Assembly: GCF_017897595.1 (NCBI RefSeq)
Contig: NZ_JAGKIK010000001.1
Coordinates: 372,001-436,000, forward strand
Source: Aquimarina sp. U1-2
GTDB lineage: Bacteria; Bacteroidota; Bacteroidia; Flavobacteriales; Flavobacteriaceae
Direction of reading: 5' to 3'
DNA: 64,000 bases
Under the pieces are notes generated by a model. It had not been told where the DNA came from, did no database searches, and saw nothing but the letters and a program-made list of their open reading frames with translations. The translations under genes were made by a program, and so were the position numbers. Below, one piece after another: positions 27,100 to 36,065 of the stretch; the first letter of the stretch is position 1, and every line of letters starts with the position of its first letter.

Positions 27100-27111
27100 T
27101 ACTAATTAGTA
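27100..27111. promoter_or_regulatory. 12-bp palindrome, possible TetR operator
   Basis: TACTAATTAGTA is a perfect palindrome in the 227-base region between the divergent TetR gene and the small exported protein gene. It lies about 70 bases upstream of the candidate -7 box of the TetR operon. Confidence 0.3.
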
Positions 27112-27157
27112 ACTTTATAAAAATTTGAAGTATTATTACTAATACGCTAATAGACTT

Positions 27158-27529
27158 ATGAAAAAAATCTTATTTTTTGCGGTATTATCATTTTTGACCT
27201 TTGAAATCCAAAGTACTACCGTTCCGTTACAAAATACAATAGAGGTTGGAGATGTGATCACATTAGGGCAACCTTCTACTCAGGGATATCAGTTTATTAA
27301 ATTTCCAAAAGCAAATTTTATTATTAAAAAAGGAGGAATTCCTAATTATAAGGCATTAGCAGGAAGTAATGTAACCGTAACAAAAATTGAAAAAAACGAA
27401 GACGGATCAACTGTAGTGATACTTCAAAAAGAAAACGGGACAAAATTTTTTAATGCGATAACCTTGGTAAAGGCCGATTATGATAAAGCATTAGAACATA
27501 AAGAAATTATTCTATCCAAATCGAAGTAA
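27158..27529 (+). CDS. Small exported protein, conserved in flavobacteria, function unknown
   Basis: 123 residues with a signal peptide (MKKILFFAVLSFLTFEIQS). The mature part is a compact beta-rich domain: IEVGDVITLGQPSTQGYQFIKFPKANFIIKKGGIPNYKAL, then GSTVVILQKENGTKFF, a pattern I associate with short flavobacterial proteins that are often mislabelled dihydroorotase; no amidohydrolase residues are present, so that label should not be used. It is divergent from the TetR efflux operon. Confidence 0.7.
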   Translation: MKKILFFAVLSFLTFEIQSTTVPLQNTIEVGDVITLGQPSTQGYQFIKFPKANFIIKKGGIPNYKALAGSNVTVTKIEKNEDGSTVVILQKENGTKFFNAITLVKADYDKALEHKEIILSKSK

Positions 27530-27673
27530 GTGTATTGATAGGTTGTAGATAGTATACAATAAGTTATTTCTTATGCTAAATTTATTGTAGCTACTATCAA
27601 TTAAATCTACATAGATATTGAGTGGATTACTATGAAATATTGAACTACATCACACTCAATTTGAACTAATTAG

Positions 27674-27848
27674 GAATATACGTAATTTAACCTAAACGAT
27701 TTGTGTCAAGCTGAAAACTGAAACGAGTTCAGCACAGGCTCGTTTCAGCTTCTCATCTCAATGTACTGAAAATAAACGTAATGAGATCCTGAAATGAATT
27801 CAGGATGACTTCTCAGTTAAATTTTAGGTATTATAACGGACAATCAAG
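27674..27848 (+). repeat. Dispersed repeat family B, copy 2
   Basis: Nearly identical to 53918-54092. Contains two hairpins: CTGAAACGAG/CTCGTTTCAG (10-bp stem, 11-base loop) and ATCCTGAA/TTCAGGAT (8-bp stem, 5-base loop). It starts GAATATACGTAATTTAACC and ends ACGGACAATCAA. No family A copy is attached here. Confidence 0.85.
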
Positions 27849-27913
27849 AACTAAGTATTAGTTTCTTACCTTGATTCACAACTTTTATTCAAAGTATACA
27901 CAATTATAAAAAA

Positions 27914-27937
27914 CCCATCTCGAAAATTCGAGATGGG
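27914..27937 (-). terminator. Terminator of the metalloprotease gene
   Basis: CCCATCTCGAA and TTCGAGATGGG form an 11-bp stem. On the minus strand it is followed by TTTTTT, 36 bases after the stop of the gene at 27973, a good Rho-independent terminator. Confidence 0.8.
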
Positions 27938-27972
27938 ATAAAGATCAAAGCTATTATTTTTGTTACAATAAT

Positions 27973-28833
27973 TTAATATAGTGTTTGCAAGGCAATTCGA
28001 TCAAATCTACTAATTCTTCCGTCTTCATTACCGAAACAAGAGATCATTACCGAATCACTATCCAAACCACTTTGCCCCCATCGATTAGCCGATGGTGTTC
28101 CTGGAATTCGAATAGCACCTACATTTGAAGCGCCTTCGTTTGTACCGTCACATCTTCTTCTGGCATAATCTGTATGTCTAAATCCAAGAGCATGTCCCAT
28201 TTCATGAATCATTACATGGGTATTGTTACCTGAACTTTGTCTATCCATACCGCCAAAAATTTGAATAAATTTACCAGGTCTTCCTCCTTGAGGGAATTCT
28301 GCCTGCCCGCCGGCATTAGAACCACCTGCATTGTAAATTACCATATCGGCATTAGTCGTTGCTGCAAAACGTAAATTAAATCTCAAAGAAAGATTAAGAC
28401 TATTATACGTTCTTACAGCTGCACTTAGACCATTTCTCATCCGATTTGTTAATGCGAATCGACCACCAGTGTAACCTACTACATTAATTGTTCTTCCTCG
28501 ACTTACGAGGTTTCTGGTTCTATATTGCTTATTTCCTTCAGCCTCTGTGGCCAAGGCCTGTTCGACTAAATTATCTAATGCAATGAAGATATCTCGATTT
28601 CCTACAGTTCCTGCGGCAATCCCTTCCTTTGAAGTACCATCAGGATAAGCTACAGTAGCATAAACCGCATTGTAAGGATTCACTCCTGCCTCAAGTAAAG
28701 CAACTTGATGTTTTTTTGAAAGTTCTACAGCAGATGTTTCTGGTTCGATTTCATTAGAGACATCACTTTTTTGACACGACGTAGCCATACCAGCTACCAT
28801 AACGCTAAGCGCTATAATTTTGATTTTTTTCAT
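27973..28833 (-). CDS. M57-type zinc metalloprotease lipoprotein
   Basis: 286 residues. The signal peptide ends in AGMATSCQK, giving a lipoprotein with Cys near 20. The zinc site is HEMGHALGFRH (H210, E211, H214, H220), the extended HExxHxxGxxH motif of metzincin-like proteases; a SNRWGQSGLDSDSVMISCF segment follows where the Met-turn (VMIS) is expected. This matches the dual-action HEIGH / peptidase M57 family common in Bacteroidota. Two Cys in the C-terminal half could form a disulphide. It stands alone with its own terminator, probably as a surface-exposed or secreted protease. Confidence 0.9.
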   Translation of the reverse strand: MKKIKIIALSVMVAGMATSCQKSDVSNEIEPETSAVELSKKHQVALLEAGVNPYNAVYATVAYPDGTSKEGIAAGTVGNRDIFIALDNLVEQALATEAEGNKQYRTRNLVSRGRTINVVGYTGGRFALTNRMRNGLSAAVRTYNSLNLSLRFNLRFAATTNADMVIYNAGGSNAGGQAEFPQGGRPGKFIQIFGGMDRQSSGNNTHVMIHEMGHALGFRHTDYARRRCDGTNEGASNVGAIRIPGTPSANRWGQSGLDSDSVMISCFGNEDGRISRFDRIALQTLY

Positions 28834-29335
28834 TTTTAATAAGTTGAGTTTGTGTTATCACATATAAAATTAGATAGTTAGGCTAATTTTATAGTTTTAA
28901 TTAAAAGCTTTGAACTTTTTATAATCAATGTTTGAAGATATGATATTTTTTTGTAAAAATTGATCAATTTTTTGAGATATTCATTAAAAATACGGGAAAA
29001 CCATAATATAATCTCAAGGCAAATGGTGATTTTACTACTTTTATATAATCTTCAAATCGATAAAGTGCAAAATTGATCCATCTCGAATATTTTTTAAAAA
29101 CATTAAATACGAACTATGGTAAGAATTTTAACAAAATGTTACTGCACCAAATAAATATAACTTGAAGGTTTTTTCTGATAAAAGTTAAATTTTATAGTAC
29201 TACGTTCACTATTTTAATTATTTAACAACTTCTTATGTATTGTATTCAAATGATACATTATTGTGATGGTTAACTACGTTTATTACTGTATTAATGAGTA
29301 TCAATAAATAGTTACGATAGTAATTTCAACAAAAA
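28834..29335. other. Intergenic stretch, no feature recognised
   Basis: About 500 very AT-rich bases between the protease start and the clpS terminator. No open frame, repeat copy or clear promoter box was found. It should hold the protease promoter. Confidence 0.35.
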
Positions 29336-29354
29336 AAGCCCTAATTTAGGGCTT
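29330..29354 (-). terminator. Terminator of the clpS operon
   Basis: AAGCCCTAA and TTAGGGCTT (29336-29354) make a 9-bp stem; on the minus strand it is followed by a run of Ts (complement of 29330-29336), 25 bases after the clpS stop. Confidence 0.85.
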
Positions 29355-29378
29355 CTAGGGTGTAGTATTTATTTACGC

Positions 29379-29654
29379 CTATACAATTTCAGCGCTTAGA
29401 CCCGCCTGAAGTAATTTTGAGCATCTCGGAACCAATTCTTCGTAACTACCAGTCTTAACAATACATTTACCTTTGTAATGTACTAATAATGCACATTGCT
29501 CAGCTTGTACTGCCGTATGCTCACAACTACTTATAAGAGTTTCAATAACATGATCAAAAGTGTTTACATCGTCATTGTACAAAACAATTTCACTATTACT
29601 TTGATCTACGGACTTTTCAAGAATTTCTTCAACAACTTTTTCCTGGGCACTCAT
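29379..29654 (-). CDS. clpS: ATP-dependent Clp protease adaptor ClpS
   Basis: 91 residues, typical of the family. The ClpS core is VLYNDDVNTFDHVIETL, CEHTAVQAEQCALLVHYKGKCIVKTGSYEEL, matching the conserved YNDD-x-TFDHV and HxxA...H...G blocks that bind N-degron residues and ClpA/ClpC. It delivers N-end-rule substrates to the Clp protease. It is last in the tpiA-prmA-clpS order typical of flavobacteria. Confidence 0.93.
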   Translation of the reverse strand: MSAQEKVVEEILEKSVDQSNSEIVLYNDDVNTFDHVIETLISSCEHTAVQAEQCALLVHYKGKCIVKTGSYEELVPRCSKLLQAGLSAEIV

Positions 29655-29713
29655 GTTTTACATTCTTTTGTACAAATATAATAACTTATCCAAATATTTA
29701 GCAATTCTACAGA

Positions 29714-30556
29714 TCACTTTAACGTATAAGAAGCTGCTATCCAGTTATTTCTAACAATATGATGCTCATAATTTAACTTGTAATGTTCGCATTCTTTTGT
29801 GATGATATCTAGATCTTCGAAGTAGAAACCACTTAGTAATAATTGTCCTCCCTTAGACATAGTGGCGGCATAAGACTTAATGTCTTGAAGCAAAATATTA
29901 CGATTTATGTTAGCAATGACTACATCATATTTTTTATTAGATAACAAGCTTACATCGCCTTGGAACGTTGTAATATGTTGGCATTGGTTATGCATTATGT
30001 TTTCTAAAGTATTTAGGTAGCACCAATGATCGATATCGATCGCATCAATAGGATGAGCGCCTCGTATTTCGGATAAGATGGCAAGCACTCCCGTACCACA
30101 CCCCATATCTAAAACTTTTTTATCCTGAAGATCCATATCCAGTAAATGCTGAATCATCATATAGGTCGTCTCATGATGTCCGGTTCCAAACGACATCTTT
30201 GGTGTGATCACAATATCATATTGAACTTGTGGCTGTTCATGAAAAGGAGCTCGCACGCTACATCTATTATCTACAAGTATGGGACTGAAATTCTTCTCCC
30301 ATTCTTGATTCCAATTTATTTGTTCAATTTCTTCGGAAGAATAGCTAATCGTAAACTCTTCCGAATTTAAGATATAGATATCATCAAGTATATCTTTGTG
30401 CCAGTCTTTTTTAGTGATGTAGGCATTTACACCTTCTTCTGTTTCAACAAAACTCTCAAAACCCACCTCTCCCAATTCTGCTATTAATATTTCGCTAGCA
30501 GGCTGAAGAGGATTCACTTTAAAATAATAACCAAGATAGATAGAGTTCGACATCAT
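29714..30556 (-). CDS. prmA: Ribosomal protein L11 methyltransferase
   Basis: 280 residues. A short N-terminal L11-recognition domain (about 1-100) is followed by a Rossmann methyltransferase with VLDMGCGTGVLAI (SAM motif I), the acidic end of strand 2 in DAIDIDHW, and VIANINRNIL at the NPPF-like position. Preceding TPKMSFGTGHHETT is the PrmA-specific block. It trimethylates L11 in the cytoplasm. Two consecutive ATGs (30556, 30553) are possible starts. It lies 23 bases after tpiA. Confidence 0.94.
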   Translation of the reverse strand: MMSNSIYLGYYFKVNPLQPASEILIAELGEVGFESFVETEEGVNAYITKKDWHKDILDDIYILNSEEFTISYSSEEIEQINWNQEWEKNFSPILVDNRCSVRAPFHEQPQVQYDIVITPKMSFGTGHHETTYMMIQHLLDMDLQDKKVLDMGCGTGVLAILSEIRGAHPIDAIDIDHWCYLNTLENIMHNQCQHITTFQGDVSLLSNKKYDVVIANINRNILLQDIKSYAATMSKGGQLLLSGFYFEDLDIITKECEHYKLNYEHHIVRNNWIAASYTLK

Positions 30557-30579
30557 AGTAAGCCTAATGAGTACAGAAA

Positions 30580-31335
30580 TTATGAAATAGCATTAGCTAT
30601 AGTAACAAAACTTTTGGCGTCGAGTGAAGCACCACCAATTAATCCGCCGTCTACATCTGGTTTTGCAAATATTTCTTTGGCATTATTAGGTTTTACGCTT
30701 CCGCCGTATAAAATTGAAACGTTGTCTGAAATCTTAGTACTATATGCTTCGCTAATGGTTTTACGAATAAACGCATGCATTTCCTGAGCCTGTTCTGGAC
30801 TAGCGGTTTCTCCGGTTCCTATAGCCCATACAGGTTCATAGGCCAATATTACATTATCCCAATCTTCATCTTTTATATGAAAGAGTCCATTTTTTAATTG
30901 ATGTTTTACTAAAGAGAAATGCTCCTTATTTTTGCGGTCTTTTAATTCTTCTCCAAAACAAAAAATAACTGTCATATGATGCGCCAATGCTGTATTTACT
31001 TTTTTGGCCAAAAGTGCATCAGTCTCACCAAAGTGCGCTCTTCGCTCGCTATGACCTAGGATGACTGTTTCGACACCTATACTTTTTAGCATATCGGCAG
31101 AAACTTCTCCGGTATACGCACCCTGTTCTTCTTGATGCATATTTTGAGCAGCTACCTTAACTTTTAAGTCTTTACATTCTTCAAAAGCGTAGTAAAGATT
31201 AGTAAATGTTGGAGCGATAATGATGTCTGCCTCTAATGCATTCTCAAAATTTCTTTTCATTGCTGCAATCAATTCCCCTGTTTCTGCCAGGTTTTTATTC
31301 ATTTTCCAGTTTCCTGCTACAATTTTTTTTCTCAT
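30580..31335 (-). CDS. tpiA: Triosephosphate isomerase
   Basis: 251 residues from the ATG at 31335 (MRKKIVAGNWKMN); an in-frame TTG one codon earlier is ignored. GNWKMN with the catalytic Lys, GHSERR with the catalytic His, AYEPVWAIGTG with the catalytic Glu, and the phosphate-binding YGGSVKPNN and GGLIGGASL are all present. It interconverts glyceraldehyde-3-phosphate and dihydroxyacetone phosphate. It is part of the minus-strand gene row 29.4-34.1 kb. Confidence 0.98.
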   Translation of the reverse strand: MRKKIVAGNWKMNKNLAETGELIAAMKRNFENALEADIIIAPTFTNLYYAFEECKDLKVKVAAQNMHQEEQGAYTGEVSADMLKSIGVETVILGHSERRAHFGETDALLAKKVNTALAHHMTVIFCFGEELKDRKNKEHFSLVKHQLKNGLFHIKDEDWDNVILAYEPVWAIGTGETASPEQAQEMHAFIRKTISEAYSTKISDNVSILYGGSVKPNNAKEIFAKPDVDGGLIGGASLDAKSFVTIANAIS

Positions 31336-31384
31336 CAATTAAGTATTAAATAGTGGTTATACGTAAATTTTTTGTAGTAATTTT

Positions 31385-32458
31385 TTATAGAATGATACGC
31401 GGATCCAACCATTTATAAACAATATCCACTAATATATTAATTAGTATAAATAGGGTTGCAATCACTAACACAGCTCCCATAATTACAGGAAGGTCTAAGG
31501 TGTTTAGCGCATCTACAATTTCTTTTCCCAATCCGTTCCACCCAAAAATATATTCTACAAATACGGCACCGGCCAGCATACTGGCAAACCATCCTGATAT
31601 TGCGGTGATTACAGGATTTAGAGAATTTTTAAAGGCGTGTTTTCTTATGATTTGATACTTTGAAAGCCCTTTGGCTTTCGCTGTACGAATATAGTCTTGA
31701 TTCATCACCTCTAGTAATGAATTTCGCATTAATTGTGTGACTACCGCCAGAGGTCGTATGCCTAAAACTATCGCAGGTAAAATCAAATTTTTCCATTGGA
31801 TATAGCGTCCTTCACCAAAATCATCTACTTCGTAGAGACTTCCGGTCATATTTAAGTTTGTGATTTCATGTAAAACATAGCCAAATAACCATGCAAAAAT
31901 GATCGAACTAAAAAATGAAGGAACACTCATCCCCAAGGTACTTACTAATTGGATTATTCCATCTGGCCATCGATCTTTTGTTAATGCGCTAATAATACCT
32001 AGAAAAATTCCTAATACAATAGCTATACATATTGCAGAAATTGCAAGTATGGCAGTATTAGGCAATGTTTCACTAATGACCGCGCTTACTTTTTTTCCAT
32101 TTTTTTGAAATGAATCTCTTAAATAGGGTAATTTGGCTACTACTGCCACTTTTTTAAATGTCAATAATCGATAAGCCGAATATTTGTTGTGATCCAAATA
32201 TGAAAAATCTTCTTCACTTAAGCTATGAAAAGATATAGGAGAAAGATCATTAAGATAATATATGTATTGTGTAGCGATAGGCTTATCAAAACCATATTTC
32301 TGCCGTACCGTATTCAATTGCTCTTGATTTTCATTTTGCCCAAGCATCATCTGTGCCGGATCTCCGGGAAGCAATGTAAAAAGCAAAAATATAACAGTAA
32401 CAACACCTAGTAATGTAAGCAATGCATAACTCAGTTTAGTAAAGATGTACTGTAGCAT
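31385..32458 (-). CDS. Orphan DppB-like ABC permease
   Basis: 357 residues. The first helix with LLFTLLPGDPAQMMLGQ is the DppB/OppB N-terminal block. The binding-protein-dependent inner-membrane component motif is in MRNSLLEVMNQDYIRTAKAKGLS, with six membrane segments and the C-terminal DIVYKWLDPRIIL. An insertion of about 60 residues after the first helix (YLNDLSPISFHSLSEEDFS...) is longer than in E. coli DppB. No DppC, ATPase or peptide-binding protein is encoded next to it; the partners must be elsewhere. It lies 8 bases after the BT_3928-like gene. Confidence 0.88.
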   Translation of the reverse strand: MLQYIFTKLSYALLTLLGVVTVIFLLFTLLPGDPAQMMLGQNENQEQLNTVRQKYGFDKPIATQYIYYLNDLSPISFHSLSEEDFSYLDHNKYSAYRLLTFKKVAVVAKLPYLRDSFQKNGKKVSAVISETLPNTAILAISAICIAIVLGIFLGIISALTKDRWPDGIIQLVSTLGMSVPSFFSSIIFAWLFGYVLHEITNLNMTGSLYEVDDFGEGRYIQWKNLILPAIVLGIRPLAVVTQLMRNSLLEVMNQDYIRTAKAKGLSKYQIIRKHAFKNSLNPVITAISGWFASMLAGAVFVEYIFGWNGLGKEIVDALNTLDLPVIMGAVLVIATLFILINILVDIVYKWLDPRIIL

Positions 32459-32466
32459 GGCTTATA

Positions 32467-34128
32467 TTACTTCGCAGTTTGTTTTAACTTTTTTACATCT
32501 TCTAGCGTGTATACCTTGTATGGAATATCATGTAAACGTTGGCTATACACTTCTACCGTCTCTTTAAATCCCAGCGCTTGCCTTCTTTTATTAACCTCTT
32601 TAGGATTTTTAATCGGCCATATAAAACTAATAGAGTTATCGTTATCCATACGTAATGTCATACCTTGTGATCCATACAATTGTTCTTTTTCTTGTTGCAT
32701 TAGCAACCGGTCTTCCATCATAGCTACATAAACTTTACTTAATTCGCCTTTCTCTCCGGCTTCTTTTATAAGAGGCAAATACGCATCAATCTTGTCTGAA
32801 TGCTGAATAACCAACCATGCTGCCATACTGGTTTCTTCTCCAACCGATGATTTACCTGGGTAGCCGTGCTTTTTGAACACGTTTTCTATAAATACTGTAT
32901 TGGTACTGTCTATTTGTTGTTGCGCTTTCCAAGAAACGTCCCCTTCATTTCTACCGGCCTGATCCAGTTGCATAATACTATCCAGTTGGGCTTTTAAAGT
33001 TTCATTGATTATTGGTTTTGCGGGCACTACTTTATCAAGTTTTAGTTCTGAGACATCATTCCAGTGTAGTTTTTCTACAATTGTGCCTTTTTTTAATTGT
33101 ATGATTCCGGGATTAGATCTTATTATCGTTTTTAAAGCGGTCTCATCTGTTGTATAAAAATTAAAGTTTAGATCGAACTTTTCTTTTATTTCCTTCATTT
33201 TCTCGGGCGTCGAGGCTGTAAGACCGATAACGTTGTACCCCAAAGATAAAGCCTCATCGGTCACTTCTTTGATAGCTGTTAGACCAGGTTCTTCACTTTT
33301 CGAAAGATTATAGGTGACTACGGCAAGTACATTTGCTCTTGTCAAAAATTCTGCAGTATAATCAAAACCACCCTTTTCGATAGTAAAATCATGAATAGGG
33401 GGTTCGTATCCTTCTTTTATTGTTTCTGTTTCTACTTCTATAAATTTTCCATCTACTTTTGGGTAATTGCCGCTGGTCGTTATAACTTTTTCTTCTCCCT
33501 GTACTTCAAACTTCCAGTGGTAAGCGAATTCTGCTTTTGGCGCATCATCTGGTACCTGCATACCCTTTTCGATATTAGTTCCAATTTTATAAGCTCTAAA
33601 GTCAAACACCGGTAAATGCATTAATACGTAATACGCCAATCCCAAACAAGCTGTAAAACTTGCAAAAACAACCCATTTATGCATAGCTATTGGCTGTATA
33701 GGATTGATATATTTTCTTCCGAAGAATAAGATAAGTATGAATACCAATAAAATAATATCCTTTGTAAATGACTGCCAAGGTGTTAGTGGCAAAGCATCTC
33801 CAAAACAACCACAATCGGTAACTTTGTTGAAATAGGCAGAATAGAATGTTAAAAAAGTAAAGAATATGATCATCACAAGTAAAGACCAAACCGTAAATTT
33901 TGGCAAATAACCCAAAAGTAACGTAATGCCCAATACAACTTCGAATATGACTACAAAAACAGCAATGAGTAATGCATAGGGTATCAAAAATTCTAAATTC
34001 AAAACTCCCTCACCAAAATATTCTTGTAATTTATAAGAAAAACCAAGCGGGTCGTTTAGTTTTATAAATCCGGAAAACAGAAAAAGCGCTGCTACAAAAA
34101 TTCTTGAGAATGTAACTAGTATTTTCAT
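32467..34128 (-). CDS. BT_3928-type DoxX/MauE membrane protein with C-terminal thioredoxin-like region
   Basis: 553 residues from the ATG at 34128 (a TTG one codon earlier is in frame). The first 160 residues hold four membrane helices of the DoxX/MauE type (RIFVAALFLFSGFIKLNDPLGFSYKLQEYF; TDCGCFGDALPLTPWQSF with a CxC). After another helix near 155-172 comes a periplasmic region of about 370 residues containing a thioredoxin-like stretch (VLAVVTYNLSKSEEPGLTAIKEV) without a CxxC. This matches the conserved BT_3928 family of Bacteroidota, thought to be redox-associated; the role is not established. It is in the conserved gene neighbourhood DUF1599 / this gene / tpiA / prmA. Confidence 0.87.
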   Translation of the reverse strand: MKILVTFSRIFVAALFLFSGFIKLNDPLGFSYKLQEYFGEGVLNLEFLIPYALLIAVFVVIFEVVLGITLLLGYLPKFTVWSLLVMIIFFTFLTFYSAYFNKVTDCGCFGDALPLTPWQSFTKDIILLVFILILFFGRKYINPIQPIAMHKWVVFASFTACLGLAYYVLMHLPVFDFRAYKIGTNIEKGMQVPDDAPKAEFAYHWKFEVQGEEKVITTSGNYPKVDGKFIEVETETIKEGYEPPIHDFTIEKGGFDYTAEFLTRANVLAVVTYNLSKSEEPGLTAIKEVTDEALSLGYNVIGLTASTPEKMKEIKEKFDLNFNFYTTDETALKTIIRSNPGIIQLKKGTIVEKLHWNDVSELKLDKVVPAKPIINETLKAQLDSIMQLDQAGRNEGDVSWKAQQQIDSTNTVFIENVFKKHGYPGKSSVGEETSMAAWLVIQHSDKIDAYLPLIKEAGEKGELSKVYVAMMEDRLLMQQEKEQLYGSQGMTLRMDNDNSISFIWPIKNPKEVNKRRQALGFKETVEVYSQRLHDIPYKVYTLEDVKKLKQTAK

Positions 34129-34152
34129 CAATTTTGAAATTAGTTTTTATTA

Positions 34153-34169
34153 AACTTATCTTGACTTTT
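34153..34169. repeat. Single end of a family C element fused to family A
   Basis: AACTTATCTTGACTTTT matches the terminal repeat of the element at 11166-11327. It lies where the left end of the adjacent family A copy (34183-34359) should be, suggesting one element was inserted into or recombined with the other. Confidence 0.45.
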
Positions 34170-34182
34170 AATCATTAACTGC

Positions 34183-34359
34183 AAAACCAAGCACTACGTT
34201 GTATTTTTAAGTTTCACCGTAGCCCTTCGACTCCGCTCAGGGTAGACTGCTATGCTGAAACTTAGAAAACACTATTCCAACGCTACATCTCGCCCAAAGC
34301 AATGTTTTGTCGTGGTATTTTCAAACCTTATAACTAAATTCTAATGCATAAACCGGATT
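34183..34359 (-). repeat. Dispersed repeat family A, truncated copy
   Basis: Read on the minus strand it starts AATCCGGTTTATGCATTAG and follows 54103-54328 closely (AAAGCATTGCTTTGGGCGAG region, CTGAGCGGAGTCGAAGGGC, GTGCTTGGTTTTG). The far end, including its terminal inverted repeat, is missing. It separates the DUF1599 and BT_3928-like genes, which are normally close neighbours. Confidence 0.8.
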
Positions 34360-34435
34360 AAAAAGAATAGAACAACTATTACAGCTTTACAATATAAATA
34401 CTGCGAACCATCTATTGCATTGATTTAACAGTATT

Positions 34436-34990
34436 TTATATATCGATTTTATCCAAATATTCTAAGTGAATCATTGCAAATACGCTATAATTAATGATAT
34501 CCTGATAATTTGCATCGATGCCTTCACTTATCAAAGTCTTCCCTTTGTTGTCTTCGATTTGCTTTACACGAAGAAGTTTCTGAATAATCAGATCTGTAAG
34601 CGAACTTATTCGCATATCACGCCATGCTTCACCATAATCGTGATTCTTATTCATCATTAACTCTTTGGTACTATTGCTATGCTTATCGTATAATTTTTCT
34701 GCTTCTTCTGCGGTGAGATCAGGTTGATTCGCTACCCCCCGTTCTAGCTGTATGAGTGCCATAATGCTATAATTGATAATTCCAATAAATTCTACCGCTT
34801 CGCCTTCGTCTACTTTCTGAATTTCATTTTCTTGCAAACTTCTTATGCGTTGTGCTTTTATAAAAATCTGGTCGGTCAAGGATGGGAGCCTTAAAATTCT
34901 CCAGGCACTCCCGTAATCTTTCATTTTTTTTATAAAAAGGTCTCGACATGAAGTAATCACTTTGTCATATTGAGCCGATGTATCTTGCAT
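34436..34990 (-). CDS. Tandem DUF1599 protein (nucleotide modification-associated domain)
   Basis: 184 residues made of two related halves: FIKKMKDYGSAWRILRLPSLTDQIFIKAQRI (about 18-48) and MMNKNHDYGEAWRDMRISSLTDLIIQKLLRV (about 112-142). Each is a DUF1599 unit (KxxDYGxAWR...SLTDxIxxK). Pfam names the domain nucleotide modification associated domain 1, but its biochemical role in flavobacteria is not known; its place divergent to folP is conserved. No signal peptide, so cytoplasmic. Confidence 0.85.
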   Translation of the reverse strand: MQDTSAQYDKVITSCRDLFIKKMKDYGSAWRILRLPSLTDQIFIKAQRIRSLQENEIQKVDEGEAVEFIGIINYSIMALIQLERGVANQPDLTAEEAEKLYDKHSNSTKELMMNKNHDYGEAWRDMRISSLTDLIIQKLLRVKQIEDNKGKTLISEGIDANYQDIINYSVFAMIHLEYLDKIDI

Positions 34991-35058
34991 AAACTGTTGA
35001 ATTTTGTGTAAATTTCGCTTTATTATGGGAATTAAAAAAATCGAAGTTTAAATAAATA

Positions 35059-35886
35059 ATGACTATAAACTGTAATGGCACTATTGTAGACTTATCTACA
35101 CCCAAAGTGATGGGGATTTTAAACGTGACTCCAGATTCATTTTATGATGGTGGCAAGTACAAGAATGAACATCAAATTATAGCCCAGGTAGAAAAAATGT
35201 TACACGAGGGTGCCACGTTTATTGACGTGGGAGCCTACTCTTCCAGACCGGGAGCAGATCACGTTTCTGAAGAAGAAGAAAAAAGAAGGATCATCCCTAT
35301 TGTGGCGTTATTGACTCGTACTTTCCCAAAAATATTGCTATCCATCGATACCTTTAGAAGTGAAATAGCAAAACATAGTATTGAAACCGGAGCATCCATC
35401 ATAAATGATATTTCTGCGGGGAATTTTGATAACCAGATGATGACTACTGTAGCAAAATTAAACATTCCATATATTATGATGCATATGAAGGGAACTCCAA
35501 AAACTATGAGTTCTCTGTCAAGCTATGACGATCTTGTACATGAAATGAATATTTATTTTGCTGAAAAAGTAGCTGCCGCAAGAAAACTGGGTATACACGA
35601 TCTTGTGATAGATCCTGGTTTTGGTTTTGCAAAAAATACCGATCAGAATTTTGAACTTTTACATAAACTTCAATTACTTGGTATACATGATCTTCCTTTA
35701 CTCGTAGGGGTGTCCAGAAAATCGATGATTTATAAAACACTAAAAATTTCTCCGAACGAAGCATTAAATGGTACTACTGCCTTACATACCATAGCTTTGT
35801 TGTATGGTGCTGCTATCCTTCGGGTGCATGATGTTAAAGAAGCTGTAGAATGCATCAAACTGGTTGATCATACAAAAAGAGCATAA
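35059..35886 (+). CDS. folP: Dihydropteroate synthase
   Basis: 275 residues. The two DHPS signatures are PKVMGILNVTPDSFYDGG and FIDVGAYSSRPGADHVSEEEE; further conserved blocks are SIDTFRSEIA, IINDISAG, IMMHMKGTP, DPGFGFAKNTDQN and GVSRKSMI. It joins p-aminobenzoate to hydroxymethyl-dihydropterin pyrophosphate in folate synthesis. It is divergent from DUF1599 (68-base gap) and 179 bases before cdaA. Confidence 0.97.
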   Translation: MTINCNGTIVDLSTPKVMGILNVTPDSFYDGGKYKNEHQIIAQVEKMLHEGATFIDVGAYSSRPGADHVSEEEEKRRIIPIVALLTRTFPKILLSIDTFRSEIAKHSIETGASIINDISAGNFDNQMMTTVAKLNIPYIMMHMKGTPKTMSSLSSYDDLVHEMNIYFAEKVAAARKLGIHDLVIDPGFGFAKNTDQNFELLHKLQLLGIHDLPLLVGVSRKSMIYKTLKISPNEALNGTTALHTIALLYGAAILRVHDVKEAVECIKLVDHTKRA

Positions 35887-36065
35887 GTGGTTCATACTTT
35901 ACTTCGCACAAAACTGATGTAAACTTTTTTCAATTTGCTAAAAAAATGAACCATACCAAGACTTTGCTTCAAGAAAAATGCTATCGATTAAAATTGAGTT
36001 GGTGCCATTTATTTTAATACCCTATTGATTTTGGTATTACGCATGCTTTTTAGGCTTTTCGAAAC

